Shown: positions 1 through 8,191 of the stretch, one piece after another
How the letters are laid out: each line of letters opens with the position of its first letter
Numbering within the stretch: the first letter of the stretch is position 1
Origin: CATQHD01 sp965202675
Lineage (GTDB): Bacteria > Actinomycetota > Acidimicrobiia > Spongiisociales > Spongiisociaceae
Reading direction: 5' to 3'
Assembly: GCA_965202675.1 (NCBI GenBank)
Contig: OZ241842.1
Span: 2,542,001-2,606,000 of the forward strand
DNA: 64,000 nucleotides
Notes under the pieces: model-generated
Told to the model about the DNA's origin: nothing
Seen by the model: the letters and a program-made list of their open reading frames with translations, nothing else
Database searches by the model: none
Made by a program: the position numbers and the translations under genes

Positions 1-121
1 CCACCCTGGTCTCGAACGGCCACGGGGATGCGGTTCCGTACCCGGCGCCCACCGGCGAGCCCGCGATGGTGAAGTGGGCCGCGGTGAGATCGTACGGTCG
101 AGCGGACTCAGGCGAAGCGAT
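1..121 (-). CDS. Sugar-phosphate isomerase/epimerase-like protein, N-terminal fragment (runs off the window)
   Basis: After the stop of the VOC gene at 149 the minus strand stays open to the window edge and reads DLTAAHFTIAGSPVGAGYG and then PWPFETRV. This resembles the start of xylose-isomerase-like TIM-barrel proteins, which open with an H-F-T motif followed by F-E-x-R. No ATG, GTG or TTG lies in frame between the upstream stop and this stretch. A GGAGG sits at 126-130, four bases before an ATC codon at 119-121, so the start is unresolved: a rare start codon or a sequence error. Only about 40 residues are visible. The position downstream of the sugar-type cluster on the same strand fits a catabolic isomerase. 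Confidence 0.35.
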   Translation of the reverse strand, partial: MASPESARPYDLTAAHFTIAGSPVGAGYGTASPWPFETRV

Positions 122-148
122 GAGGCCTCCTTTTCCGCCTCCGGTGAT

Positions 149-619
149 TCAGTCCAGCCATTCCTCCCCGGCCAACCATGCTTCCATGCCGGCGCGGCGG
201 CCTTCTTCGATGAACTCGAGGCGCGTTCCGTACAGCTCGTGCGGTGCCGTGTAGGCCGCCAGTATCCGGTCGTCCGGGGTGTACTGGACGCCCTCGTTCC
301 TGAGACCGAGGCCCGTCAGGCGCTCCATGAGAGCTTCGGGGTCCGGCTCCCAGAGGCCGATGTGATGCATTCCTTCCTGCGCCCGCCCGTACAGGCCGTC
401 GTTGTCCTGGGATTCGAGCAGTTCCAGGTAGGGAGGCCCCTCGACGGACCAGGTGATGCGGAGGTCGAGCTCCTCCACCCGCGACTTCTGCTCGAAGCGG
501 TCCACATGGGCAACGGCGGGCGTCTTGAAGGCGAGGCCCAGCACCTCGGCGAACCGCTCCATTCCCTCTTCCAGGTCGGGAACCAGAATGCCCACGTGGA
601 AGAAGTTGGCGGCCGTCAT
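149..619 (-). CDS. VOC (glyoxalase/bleomycin-resistance fold) family protein
   Basis: This 156-residue protein has the paired beta-alpha-beta-beta-beta layout of vicinal-oxygen-chelate proteins. The N-terminal module begins with FFHVGILVPDLEEGMERFAE and the second module contains GMHHIGLWEPDPEALMERL. The two His residues in these openings and Glu residues in the YLELLES region are plausible metal ligands. Members catalyse isomerisation, epimerisation or ring-cleavage on small metabolites; the substrate cannot be read from sequence. It is the second-last gene of the minus-strand cluster 6081 to 1 and lies 149 bases after the substrate-binding protein gene. A catabolic role on a sugar- or polyol-derived intermediate is inference from context. 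Confidence 0.75.
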   Translation of the reverse strand: MTAANFFHVGILVPDLEEGMERFAEVLGLAFKTPAVAHVDRFEQKSRVEELDLRITWSVEGPPYLELLESQDNDGLYGRAQEGMHHIGLWEPDPEALMERLTGLGLRNEGVQYTPDDRILAAYTAPHELYGTRLEFIEEGRRAGMEAWLAGEEWLD

Positions 620-768
620 GCCCCGGCGCCTGTCATCCGCCCCTCCGCATCACCCTTTACACCTCCGATTCTTGGCAGTCCGCGGCCCGGCGCCGCCGAT
701 AATCCGGGAAGGGCCGGGGGAGGGGCGGCGCTTGCAGGAAACCGCCGCCCCTCCGGCCCGAAGGGAGA

Positions 769-1818
769 TCAGTAGACGCAGAGCTCGGCGACGCTGCGCC
801 CTTCGACCGTAACGGTCTCGATCTGGTTGACCGAGGTGTAGACGGGGCTGCGCACCGCCGGGTTCGGGATGAAGTTGTTGAACTTCTCCAGCGAGCCGGT
901 GCTCAGGTACTCGTGGAGGGTGTTGATGCTGAAGACGCCCTCCAGGAAGGCGGCTTGCAGGCCGGTGGCGTACTCGGACCCGTCGAGCAGGTGGTCGAGG
1001 TTCCCATGACAGGTGCCTCCTACCACCATGACGTCGTCGCCCGGGTGGTACCCCTCTTCCTCCAGAGCCTGGATGACCCCTTCGGCCAAGGCCGAGTTGT
1101 GGGCGTACACCAAGTCGATGCCCTGGTTGCGGTGAGCCGCGATCAGCTGCTTCGACCCCTCGTACCCCTCTGCCGGGCCGAACCCGACGTCGACTTCGCC
1201 GAGCACCGCGATCCCGGCCCTGGCCAAGATGGGAAGAGCGGCCCCCGAGCGATCGATGCCCGCCTGATAGCCGGCTACGAACCCGATCACGATGGCGTGG
1301 CCGCCGGAGCCGCTGAGGTCCTTGCCGTTGGCGCGCATGTGGTCTCTGGCCTCTACCACCAGCTCCGCCGCCACCCGGCCGTTGAGCCTGTCGTCCACGC
1401 CCGCATACCCGACCACATAGTTCTCGGAACCGGCGAAAGGCAGCTGGTTGGTCTGGATGACCGGCACCCCGGTCTCCGACAGCGCCCGCAGTGAAGCCAC
1501 CCCGGCTTCGTTGTCCGACGGCCACCAGGCGTACGCCACCACGCTTTCGTCGCCCGCGCCGAGCTGTTGCTGCACCTGGGTGTCCTGCTCGGCCTGATCA
1601 AACTGATTCTGCAGCGTCACCAGGTTGTACCCCAGGTCGGCCGCCGCTTCTTTGGCGCCTCTTTCCCATTCGGCGATATAGGTGTTGGTGATGGTGGGAA
1701 TGAAGGCGACAATGGTGCCGCCCTCGGTGGAACCGTCGTCCTCGCTTGCGCAGCTCGCCGCCGCCATCGTCAGAGCCAACAGGGCGAGCAACGACGCCCA
1801 TTTCTTTCTGCCTCGCAT
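769..1818 (-). CDS. Sugar-type ABC transporter substrate-binding lipoprotein (periplasmic-binding protein type 1 fold)
   Basis: The 349-residue product starts with a basic n-region, a hydrophobic stretch and a lipobox ending AAASC, so it is probably a membrane-anchored lipoprotein with Cys near residue 23. The mature part begins IVAFIPTITNTYIAEWERGA, typical of ribose/xylose-type binding proteins that capture a sugar and hand it to an ABC permease. Conserved elements include the hinge-strand regions around GVPVIQTNQLPF and DLVYAHNSALAEGVIQAL. No permease or ATPase gene is adjacent in this window, so the cognate transporter parts are elsewhere or this is an orphan receptor. It sits within a same-strand catabolic cluster and ends with SVAELCVY. 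Confidence 0.85.
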   Translation of the reverse strand: MRGRKKWASLLALLALTMAAASCASEDDGSTEGGTIVAFIPTITNTYIAEWERGAKEAAADLGYNLVTLQNQFDQAEQDTQVQQQLGAGDESVVAYAWWPSDNEAGVASLRALSETGVPVIQTNQLPFAGSENYVVGYAGVDDRLNGRVAAELVVEARDHMRANGKDLSGSGGHAIVIGFVAGYQAGIDRSGAALPILARAGIAVLGEVDVGFGPAEGYEGSKQLIAAHRNQGIDLVYAHNSALAEGVIQALEEEGYHPGDDVMVVGGTCHGNLDHLLDGSEYATGLQAAFLEGVFSINTLHEYLSTGSLEKFNNFIPNPAVRSPVYTSVNQIETVTVEGRSVAELCVY

Positions 1819-1912
1819 GTCGTTCCTTTCCGTCGGATAGTCTGGATTTCCAACTAACTGCCGGCAATGCTAGCGACGACAGGGCGCCGCGGGCAATACC
1901 GCAGCGCCGCTG

Positions 1913-2818
1913 CTATTCCCCGGCGGCGCGCAGGTACTCTGCGACCGCCGACATATCAGCGTCTCCGAACCCCGCCTCTATGGCCTTTACCAGCTCCGAA
2001 CGGTTTACTCCGGCCTGCGGCATGGAGGCTCCCGCCGACTCCGCCAGGGAGAGAGCAAGATCGAGATCCTTCTTGGCGAGGACCATCCGGAAGGCGGCGG
2101 GGACCTCGTCCGGCGACAAGAAGGCCTCCCGGCGGTAGTGGACGAAGGGGGCCGCGACGGCGCTGTTGGCGAACACCTCGTAGACCTGCTCGCGCCCGAG
2201 GCCGGCCGCTTCGGCCATCACCAGGGCCTCCGCCACCGCCTGCCCGAGGCCGTAGACGATCGAGTTGACCGCCAGCTTGACGGTCACCCCCGCGCCGACC
2301 GGGCCCATGTGGTAGAGCCGCGACCCCATGGCCTCCAGGATCGGCCGCAGCACCTCGATGTCCTCGGCCCGCCCGCCGGCCATGATGGTGAGGGTTCCGG
2401 CGGCGGCCAGCGCGGTGCTGCCCGAGACCGGGGCGTCCACGAACCATCCACCCGCCGCTTCCACTGCCGCCGCCGTCCGCCGCGATTCGTCCGGGCCGAC
2501 CGTGCTCATGTCGACGCAGACCGCCCCGGCCCGGAGCGACCCGCAGATGCGCCCCGCCCCCGTGTACAGGTCGGTCAGGACCGAACCGTCGGCCACCATG
2601 GTGATGAGGACGTCGACCGACCCGGCCAGCGCCGCCGCCGACGGCGCGATCTCGGCGCCGGTCTCCTCGGCCAAGGCCTCCGCCTTCGAGACGGTCCGGT
2701 TCCACACCGTGAGGGGGAAGCCGGCGGCGGCGATGTTGGCCGCCATCCGGGACCCCATCAGGCCCAGCCCGATGAAGCCGACCCGCAGCTCACCGGCGGC
2801 GGCCGGCTCAGTACTCAT
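1913..2818 (-). CDS. NAD(P)-dependent 3-hydroxyisobutyrate dehydrogenase-family oxidoreductase
   Basis: The 301-residue protein opens with the Rossmann motif GFIGLGLMGSRMAANIAAAGF at about residues 14-34 (G-x-x-G-x-x-G) and carries the family's substrate-binding element DAPVSGSTALAAAGTL. A GxxGxGxxxKLAVN segment supplies the catalytic lysine. Relatives oxidise 3-hydroxyisobutyrate, tartronate semialdehyde or related beta-hydroxyacids using NAD(P). The start at 2818 overlaps the end of the upstream M24-family gene by 11 bases, which indicates translational coupling in one operon. The exact beta-hydroxyacid is unknown. With the SDR and alcohol dehydrogenase upstream it could complete a polyol or sugar-acid degradation route. 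Confidence 0.85.
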   Translation of the reverse strand: MSTEPAAAGELRVGFIGLGLMGSRMAANIAAAGFPLTVWNRTVSKAEALAEETGAEIAPSAAALAGSVDVLITMVADGSVLTDLYTGAGRICGSLRAGAVCVDMSTVGPDESRRTAAAVEAAGGWFVDAPVSGSTALAAAGTLTIMAGGRAEDIEVLRPILEAMGSRLYHMGPVGAGVTVKLAVNSIVYGLGQAVAEALVMAEAAGLGREQVYEVFANSAVAAPFVHYRREAFLSPDEVPAAFRMVLAKKDLDLALSLAESAGASMPQAGVNRSELVKAIEAGFGDADMSAVAEYLRAAGE

Positions 2819-4085
2819 TGGCGACCATCAGCTCTTGGGCGGGGAAGAGGGTAACCACCTTGGGCCCTTCCGCCGTGCACACCACCTGCTCCTCGATCCG
2901 GGCGGCAGAGCGCCCGTCGGCGGCGGGGCAGAAGGTCTCCAGCGCGAAGAACATGCCCTCCTTCAGCTCGATGGGAGTGTCGAGAGAGTTGAGCCGGCTG
3001 ATGACCGGCCGCTCGTGGACCGACAGCCCCACCCCGTGGCCGAACTCCAGCCCGAAGGCCTCCATCTCGTCGGGGAATCCGATCTCCTGGGCTTCCGGCC
3101 ACACCCGGGCTATCTCGTCGGTGGAGACGCCCGGTTTGACCAGGGCGATGGCGGCGTCGATCCACTCCCGGGCCTGCTTGTAGGCGTCGCGCTGCACCTG
3201 GGTGGCCCGGCCCACTACGAAGGTGCGGTAGTAGCAGGTCCGGTAGCCGTTGTGGGCCTGGATGATGTCGAAGTAGGCGGTGTCTCCGGGCCGGATCAGG
3301 CGGTCGGAGAACACATGGGGATGCGGACTGCATCGCTCCCCGGCGATGGAGTTGACCGCTTCCACTTGCTCCGAGCCCATCTCGTACAGGCGCTTGTTGG
3401 CGAGGGCCACGATGTCAGACTCACGCACCCCCGGCTTCAGGGCTTCGAAGATGTCCTGGTAGACGCCGTCCACCATGGCCGACGCCTGGGTGAGCAGGGT
3501 TATCTCGTCGTTGCTCTTTATCTCGCGGGCCGCCAGCATGGTCTGCTGGCCGTTGCGCACCTCGATCCCGGCCCGGCCCAGCTCCAGGAACATTTCCGCC
3601 TCCGCCATATCCACTCCCAGGGGCATACCGTCCGCCCCCTCGTCGCGCAGGACATCCTGTATTTCCCGGACGGCTCTGGCCACCAGTCCGGTCTCGGGGC
3701 CGATGGAGCCGGCCAGGCCGGTGTTGCCCCCCACCGAGTGGTCGGGGATGAGCCAGGGCGCCTGCAGCTTGTGGACGCGCGCCGCCGAACCGAAGTCCCA
3801 TATCCAAGGCTCGCCGGTCCGGGTCAGCAGCGCCCAGCGCTCCATCTTGTTGAAGGCCCAATAACCGATGTGGGTGGCGGTCAGGTAGCGGATGTTGGCC
3901 GTGTCGAACACGAGCAACGCCCCCAGATCCGACTCCTCCAAGGCTTGGCGGGCCCGGCCGAGCCGGTATTTGCGCAACCGGTCGAAGTCGATCCGCTGCT
4001 CCCAATCCACGGCCATCAGCCCCGGCGCGGGCGTGGTGGCGACCGGGAACTCGGGCGGCGGTTCGGTCTGGCCCGTTGTACCCAT
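2808..4085 (-). CDS. M24-family (Xaa-Pro peptidase/creatinase fold) metallopeptidase-like protein
   Basis: The 425-residue protein has a creatinase-type N-terminal domain (about residues 20-165) followed by a pita-bread catalytic domain. Candidate metal ligands of the family are visible: Asp in GDTAYFDIIQAHNGY, His in EFGHGVGLSVHERP, Glu in MFFALETFC and a late Glu in RIEEQV. M24 proteins are either aminopeptidases acting on Xaa-Pro bonds or creatinase-like hydrolases. The clustering here with dehydrogenases and a solute receptor is often seen for the catabolic, non-proteolytic members. It lies between the zinc alcohol dehydrogenase (39-base gap) and the overlapping dehydrogenase gene downstream. 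The substrate is not assigned. Confidence 0.85.
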   Translation of the reverse strand: MGTTGQTEPPPEFPVATTPAPGLMAVDWEQRIDFDRLRKYRLGRARQALEESDLGALLVFDTANIRYLTATHIGYWAFNKMERWALLTRTGEPWIWDFGSAARVHKLQAPWLIPDHSVGGNTGLAGSIGPETGLVARAVREIQDVLRDEGADGMPLGVDMAEAEMFLELGRAGIEVRNGQQTMLAAREIKSNDEITLLTQASAMVDGVYQDIFEALKPGVRESDIVALANKRLYEMGSEQVEAVNSIAGERCSPHPHVFSDRLIRPGDTAYFDIIQAHNGYRTCYYRTFVVGRATQVQRDAYKQAREWIDAAIALVKPGVSTDEIARVWPEAQEIGFPDEMEAFGLEFGHGVGLSVHERPVISRLNSLDTPIELKEGMFFALETFCPAADGRSAARIEEQVVCTAEGPKVVTLFPAQELMVANEY

Positions 4086-4124
4086 CAGGATGCCCTTCGG
4101 TCGCGGGTGGATGCGGGGTCGATT

Positions 4125-5228
4125 CTACCGAAGCCCGCCCGACGCGGGGCGGGGCCCGTCGGCCCACGGGTCGACCAGGGTCTTGATCCGCTCCGGGCGC
4201 CCGGCGGCCATGGGCTCGAGGCCCTCGGAGACGAGCAGTTCCAGCGGCAGGGCCGTGGGCGCGGCGTCGGACCAGCCTCCGGGGCGGGAGGCGACCAGCC
4301 GGGCGGCGTCCGCGAAGTCGGCCGCAAAGACATGGGCGTTGGTTCCCACCAGGGCCAGCTCCCGCAGGGTGAGGGTGCGCACGTCGACCGGGACGGGTCC
4401 GGCGCCGAGGCCGACCGCCACCACCCGGCCCCGCGGCCCCGCCAGCTCCAGGGCGGCCGCCAACACGGGGGGTGACCCGGTAACTTCGTAGACCGCCGAC
4501 GCCGGACCGCCCATCGCGTCGGCTATCTGCGCCGCCAGGGGTTCATCTCGGTCGACGGCCACCGTGACCTCCGCCCCCAGCGCCTCGGCGACGGCCAACC
4601 GGGCCGGGTCGAGATCGGCGGCCAGCACCCGGGCGCCCGCCTGCGCCGCCGCGTACACCAGAAAAGCCCCCACTCCCCCCACCCCGATCACCGCCGCCCG
4701 GTCGCCGGGCGCCGGGTTGCCCTGGCGCAGTGAATGAAGGGCGATCGACATCGGCTGGACCAGGGCGGCGCCGTCGTCGTCGAGGCCCAAACCGCCCACC
4801 TCCAGGCAGACTGCGGCGGGAACGGCGACGTACTGCGCCAAGGCCCCGTGGCGCTGCAGCCCCACCGTGAAATAGCGCTCGCAGAAGTTGGTGAGGGCGG
4901 CGCAACAGGCTCCGCAGGACCCGCACGACACCCCGGCCCCGCTCGCCGCCAGGGCCCCGTCGGGGAAACCTTCCACGCCGGGGCCGCGCCCCGCCACCCT
5001 GCCCCCGAACTCGTGGCCGGGGATCATCGGACCGGCGTGCCCGGAGTGCTCGTTGCGCTCCGACAGGGGGAACATCATCGGGCCGTGGTCCCACTCCGAA
5101 GCGTCGGTGCCGCAGACGCCCGCCGCGTGAACCTCCAGCAACAGCTCACCGGGACCCGGTTCGGGAACCTCGATGTCCTCGATCCTGATGTCGCGGGCGC
5201 CGCGGTAGACGGCGGCGCGCATCCTCAC
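4125..5228 (-). CDS. Zinc-dependent medium-chain alcohol dehydrogenase (sorbitol/threonine dehydrogenase-like)
   Basis: This 367-residue MDR protein has the catalytic zinc site GVCGTDASEW and GHEFGGRV in its N-terminal GroES-like domain. The structural zinc loop CGSCGACCAALTNFC follows at about residues 100-114. A Rossmann motif GVGGVGAFLVYAAAQAGA begins near residue 180. The family oxidises secondary alcohols such as polyols or threonine with NAD(P). The N-terminal start RMRAAVYRGARDIRIEDI is typical for the family and fixes the 5' end. It is expressed toward the M24 gene and follows the SDR gene after 67 bases. The polyol or sugar-alcohol role is suggested by the neighbouring receptor and SDR, not proven. 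Confidence 0.88.
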   Translation of the reverse strand: MRMRAAVYRGARDIRIEDIEVPEPGPGELLLEVHAAGVCGTDASEWDHGPMMFPLSERNEHSGHAGPMIPGHEFGGRVAGRGPGVEGFPDGALAASGAGVSCGSCGACCAALTNFCERYFTVGLQRHGALAQYVAVPAAVCLEVGGLGLDDDGAALVQPMSIALHSLRQGNPAPGDRAAVIGVGGVGAFLVYAAAQAGARVLAADLDPARLAVAEALGAEVTVAVDRDEPLAAQIADAMGGPASAVYEVTGSPPVLAAALELAGPRGRVVAVGLGAGPVPVDVRTLTLRELALVGTNAHVFAADFADAARLVASRPGGWSDAAPTALPLELLVSEGLEPMAAGRPERIKTLVDPWADGPRPASGGLR

Positions 5229-5295
5229 GGGCCGCCTCCTCCGGTGCGCCGCCTCGGCCGGCGGCCGCCCATCATGAACCGCCCGGATGTTTCGC

Positions 5296-6081
5296 TCAGA
5301 AGAAGACCTGCTCGCCTCCGGTCAGGTTCAGGCTCGCCCCGGTGGTGAACTTCGCGTCGTCGGAGGCGAGGAAGGCGGCCATCGCCCCGATGTCCTCCGC
5401 GGTGCCCAGACGCTTCATCGGGATGGTCTCGATGTGCTCGCCCAACACCTCGTCCCGGGGTCGTGCTTGCATCTCGGCCGCCATCCCGAACCCGGTCCGG
5501 GTCATATCGGTGAGCATCGTGCCGGGGCAGATGGCGTTCACGGTTACGTTGTAGGGGGCCATCTCCAGCGCCATCACCTGGGTGAGGCCCACCACCGCGA
5601 ACTTGGAAACCGAATAGATGCCCCACCCCGGCCAGGCCACCTTGCCGGTCTGCGAGGCGGTGTTGATGATCCGGCCCCACATGTTCTCCTTCATAATATG
5701 GGCGGCGGCCCGCGAGCAGTTGATGACCCCCCTGACGTTGACCGCGAACACCTTGTCGATCACGTCGTCGGGCGTGTCGATTATTTCAGCGATCGGTTGA
5801 GCGACCCCGGCGTTGTTGGCGAGAATGTCGATGCGGCCGTACTCGCCGGCTACCGAGCGCATCGTCTCCTCGACCATGGCGCGGTCGGTTACGTCGAGGT
5901 GAACCGCCTTCGGCGAGGCTCCGGAGGGCGCGGCGGGCAACGAGGAAGCCACCCCGGAGGCGTCGAGCAGGTCGGCGCACACCACGGCGGCGCCCTCGGC
6001 GGCCAACCGGCGGGCGATCCCTTCCCCGAGACCGCGTGAGGAACCGGTGACCACCGCCACCTTGTCATCGAGCCGTCCCAT
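5296..6081 (-). CDS. SDR-family NAD(P)-dependent oxidoreductase
   Basis: This is a classical short-chain dehydrogenase of 261 residues. The cofactor motif is TGSSRGLGEGIA near the N-terminus, followed by NNAG at about residue 90. The catalytic Ser is in NTASQTG and the Tyr-x3-Lys pair is in YSVSKFAVVGLTQ. An acidic residue after beta-2 (CADLLDASG) favours NAD over NADP. The C-terminus TTGASLNLTGGEQVFF is like that of many polyol or sugar dehydrogenases. It is the first gene of the minus-strand catabolic cluster, and its upstream region faces the divergent CofC-like gene. The substrate is unassigned. Confidence 0.88.
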   Translation of the reverse strand: MGRLDDKVAVVTGSSRGLGEGIARRLAAEGAAVVCADLLDASGVASSLPAAPSGASPKAVHLDVTDRAMVEETMRSVAGEYGRIDILANNAGVAQPIAEIIDTPDDVIDKVFAVNVRGVINCSRAAAHIMKENMWGRIINTASQTGKVAWPGWGIYSVSKFAVVGLTQVMALEMAPYNVTVNAICPGTMLTDMTRTGFGMAAEMQARPRDEVLGEHIETIPMKRLGTAEDIGAMAAFLASDDAKFTTGASLNLTGGEQVFF

Positions 6082-6395
6082 GTCAAACCTCCTTGTTGCG
6101 CCTCCGGGATACGGCCCCGAGCGGGCCGCCGCCGCTATAGCCCCTATTTTATCGCGGCATTATCGCGTCCGTTCGGACACTTCCGGATGTGCGGGTCGAA
6201 GCAGCGTTTGCAACAGGCGAAGCGCCCGGCCTGCATCAGATTCGCCAACGCCCAAAACCCGGGCCAGAGGGCCGCTTCTCGTTGGAGGAGAGGGAGTAGC
6301 ATCACGGCGGATGGAGGTTCCTACGGAGATGTTGCGTCGCCGTCCGTGGTCATCGACCTGCCGATCAACGCATGAAACCCGGGGTATAGGAAGGG
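6082..6395. other. Divergent intergenic region (SDR / CofC-like genes)
   Basis: These 314 bases separate two divergent operons. An AT-richer patch at about 6135-6165 contains TAAAAT and GATAAT hexamers when read on the minus strand, candidates for -10 elements of the SDR operon. An inverted repeat GTCCG-TT-CGGAC at 6167-6178 could bind a repressor. An SD-like AAGGAGG lies just before the SDR start. No -35 element at proper spacing could be assigned with certainty and no small gene was found. Confidence 0.35.
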
Positions 6396-7019
6396 ATGAC
6401 GGCGATTGAGAATCCGCTCGCAGCCCTGCCTGTCCGCTCGTTTCGGGACGCCTTCCGGCGCTTGTCGGGCGCCGTCGACCCGGCGGGGCGGAGGGCGCTT
6501 GCTCGGGCCCTGGCCTCCCATACCGCCGCGGCGGCGGCCGAGGCGGGGGCGGCGCCTTCGATAGTGACCTCGGCGCCGGAGGTAAGGCAGTGGGCCGAGG
6601 CCGAAGGCTATGAGGCCGTGGCCGAACCTCCCGGCGGAGGACTGGACGGAGCCGCCCACGCCGCGGTGCTCCATGCCGCCGGGCGGCCCTGGCTGATCCT
6701 CCACGCCGACCTGCCGTGTCTGATCCCGGAGGAGGTAGGGGCGGTGCTGGACCTGCTCGGATCGGGCCGCCGTGTGCTGGCGCCTTCCTACGACGGGGGA
6801 ACTTCGGCCCTGGGCGGGCGCGGCCCCTTCCGGTTCTCGTACGGACCGGCCAGCTTTCACCGGCACCTGTACGCAGGCCCGCCCCCCGCGGTGCTCGGAT
6901 CACTGGGGTTCGCGCTCGACATCGACCGGCCCGCGGACCTCGAAGCGGCGGTGCGCCACCCCCGGGGGGCGTGGCTCGAAGCCCATCTTTCTTCCAATAG
7001 CGGCGAACCGGTAGGGTGA
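6396..7019 (+). CDS. cofC: 2-phospho-L-lactate guanylyltransferase-like protein (coenzyme F420 biosynthesis)
   Basis: The 207-residue protein resembles CofC/FbiD, which couples GTP (or PEP-derived precursors) in the first steps of F420 assembly in the cytoplasm. Conserved features are the N-terminal AALPVRSFRDAFRRLSGAVDP, the acidic active-site element ILHADLPCLIPEEV, and a late APSYDGGTSAL plus FRFSYGPASFHRH block that matches family positions for nucleotide and substrate contacts. It begins 6 bases after GGAAGGG. The VOC gene follows after 7 bases, so the two are probably co-transcribed. The N-terminal LxPxK signature of CofC appears as LPVRS, so a related nucleotidyltransferase role is not excluded. 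Confidence 0.7.
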   Translation: MTAIENPLAALPVRSFRDAFRRLSGAVDPAGRRALARALASHTAAAAAEAGAAPSIVTSAPEVRQWAEAEGYEAVAEPPGGGLDGAAHAAVLHAAGRPWLILHADLPCLIPEEVGAVLDLLGSGRRVLAPSYDGGTSALGGRGPFRFSYGPASFHRHLYAGPPPAVLGSLGFALDIDRPADLEAAVRHPRGAWLEAHLSSNSGEPVG

Positions 7020-7026
7020 TGCCCGT

Positions 7027-7521
7027 ATGAACGATGCCCCCGAACACCTCGAGCCGTTGAGCGACCTCATCGAGCGTTTCGATCATGTGGCCTTCGGGGT
7101 CCATGATCTGGCCGAATCCGCCCGGTTATTCGAATGGTTGGGCGGCGTCTTCGAGAAGGGAGGCGACAACCGTGCCGGGGGGTTCAGGTGGGTGCAGTTC
7201 CGATTGCCGGACGGGAACCGGATCGAGGTTCTGGCCCCCATCGAGGATGACTCCTTCCTATGGCGGTTCCTGCGGTCGAGGGGCGAGGGCGTCCACCATT
7301 TGACCTTCAAGGTGTCGTCGGCGGCGGAAGCGGCCCGCCGGGCGGAGGAAGCCGGGCTGAAGGTGGTCGGGCTGCATGTGGAACCGGGGGGCTGGAGCGA
7401 GTGCTTCATCCATCCGTCCACCGCCCACGGGGCGCTGATCCAGCTGGCCGAGTGGCCCGACTACCCGGCCCCGCCGTCCACGCTGGAAGACGTGCTGGCC
7501 GGCCGAGGCATCATCGAGTGA
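7027..7521 (+). CDS. VOC family protein (methylmalonyl-CoA epimerase/glyoxalase-like)
   Basis: The 164-residue sequence has two VOC modules: FDHVAFGVHDLAESARLFEW in the first and GVHHLTFKVSSAAEAARRAE in the second. Metal-ligand candidates are the His of DHVAF, Glu of IEVLAP, His of VHHLTF and a C-terminal Glu in LAEWPDYP. The family includes epimerases, dioxygenases and glyoxalases. A second, closer methylmalonyl-CoA epimerase is encoded at 20316, so this one may use another acyl or keto substrate. It follows the CofC-like gene by 7 bases and is followed by a GC-rich hairpin. Confidence 0.75.
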   Translation: MNDAPEHLEPLSDLIERFDHVAFGVHDLAESARLFEWLGGVFEKGGDNRAGGFRWVQFRLPDGNRIEVLAPIEDDSFLWRFLRSRGEGVHHLTFKVSSAAEAARRAEEAGLKVVGLHVEPGGWSECFIHPSTAHGALIQLAEWPDYPAPPSTLEDVLAGRGIIE

Positions 7522-7528
7522 ACTGCGG

Positions 7529-7553
7529 CCCGGCCTCCCCGGGCGGCCGGGTT
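7529..7553 (+). terminator. GC-rich hairpin after the VOC gene
   Basis: CCCGGCC at 7529-7535 can pair with GGCCGGG at 7545-7551 around a nine-base loop that is itself partly self-complementary. It begins just downstream of the stop codon of the VOC gene. Only two T follow, so this is a weak candidate for an intrinsic terminator. Confidence 0.3.
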
Positions 7554-7586
7554 CTGAGAACGGCAAAAAAATCTGCAACAAGGGGG

Positions 7587-7615
7587 TTCCCGACCGCAGG
7601 CATTTGTTGTAAAAT
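7587..7615 (+). promoter_or_regulatory. Putative promoter for the coiled-coil protein, possibly leaderless
   Basis: A TAAAAT hexamer at 7610-7615 lies 17 bases after TTCCCG at 7587-7592. The expected transcription start is about 7622-7626, which coincides with an in-frame ATG at 7626. That would make the message leaderless. The -35 match is poor, so the call rests mainly on the -10 and spacing. Confidence 0.35.
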
Positions 7616-7925
7616 GGGTACCGATATGTTCCCTGAATGGATAAACATCATGGTAAACGTCGGGATCGGCGGGTTCCTCTGGCGCTATATGGCGCGCAAG
7701 GAGAGGCGGGCCGATGAACGCTTCGTTCGGTTTGAAGCTAAGACCGACGAGCGGTTCGATCGGATGGAAGCCAGGGTTGACGAGCGGTTCGACCGGTTTG
7801 AAGCCAAGCTCGACGAGCGGTTCGATCGGATGGAGGACCGTATCGAGGGCTTGACCCGTGAGGTGGTCGCGAACGGTCGGGCCATCGCCCGGATCGAAGG
7901 CCACCCTATGGTCGCGGCCGAGTAA
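7614..7925 (+). CDS. Small membrane-anchored coiled-coil protein with 11-residue repeats
   Basis: The 103-residue product has a short N-terminal hydrophobic segment (WINIMVNVGIGGFLWRYMA, about residues 9-27) and then a charged helix. The helix contains consecutive 11-residue units of the form DERFDRxEAKx, with three clear copies at about residues 46-78. At DNA level these units are a 33-bp imperfect tandem repeat. The 11-residue period suggests a right-handed or hendecad coiled coil, so it probably oligomerises at the membrane. No family was recognised. Two ATG codons are possible, 7614 and 7626; the latter fits a leaderless transcript. The genes on either side give no functional hint. Confidence 0.6.
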   Translation: MGTDMFPEWINIMVNVGIGGFLWRYMARKERRADERFVRFEAKTDERFDRMEARVDERFDRFEAKLDERFDRMEDRIEGLTREVVANGRAIARIEGHPMVAAE

Positions 7926-8143
7926 ACCTGCCCGCAGTGACCGCCAGACGGCGATGCCCTGCCGGTTCCTGTGGCCCGCGGGGACACACGGGCCTCACTT
8001 TCCCAAACAGGGACAACCTCCCTGGATATCACATCAGCCAGCCAGGTGACCCGAGACGACAGCCTCACCATCCATGTTGCCAGACGCGCTGGCCAGACGG
8101 CGAGTAACTCACGAGCATCCGGTCCGAGCATGAGAGGTTTGGC

Positions 8144-8172
8144 TTGACACGCGTACCGATACGCGTTACAGT
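8144..8172 (+). promoter_or_regulatory. higBA promoter with operator in the spacer
   Basis: A perfect -35 TTGACA (8144-8149) is followed after 17 bases by TACAGT (8167-8172). Between them lies an exact 7-bp inverted repeat, ACGCGTA-CCGA-TACGCGT (8149-8166). This is where an HTH antitoxin such as HigA would sit to autorepress the operon. The promoter precedes the toxin start at 8243 by about 65 bases of leader. Confidence 0.7.
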
Positions 8173-8191
8173 TAGTACAAGTATTGGGGTT

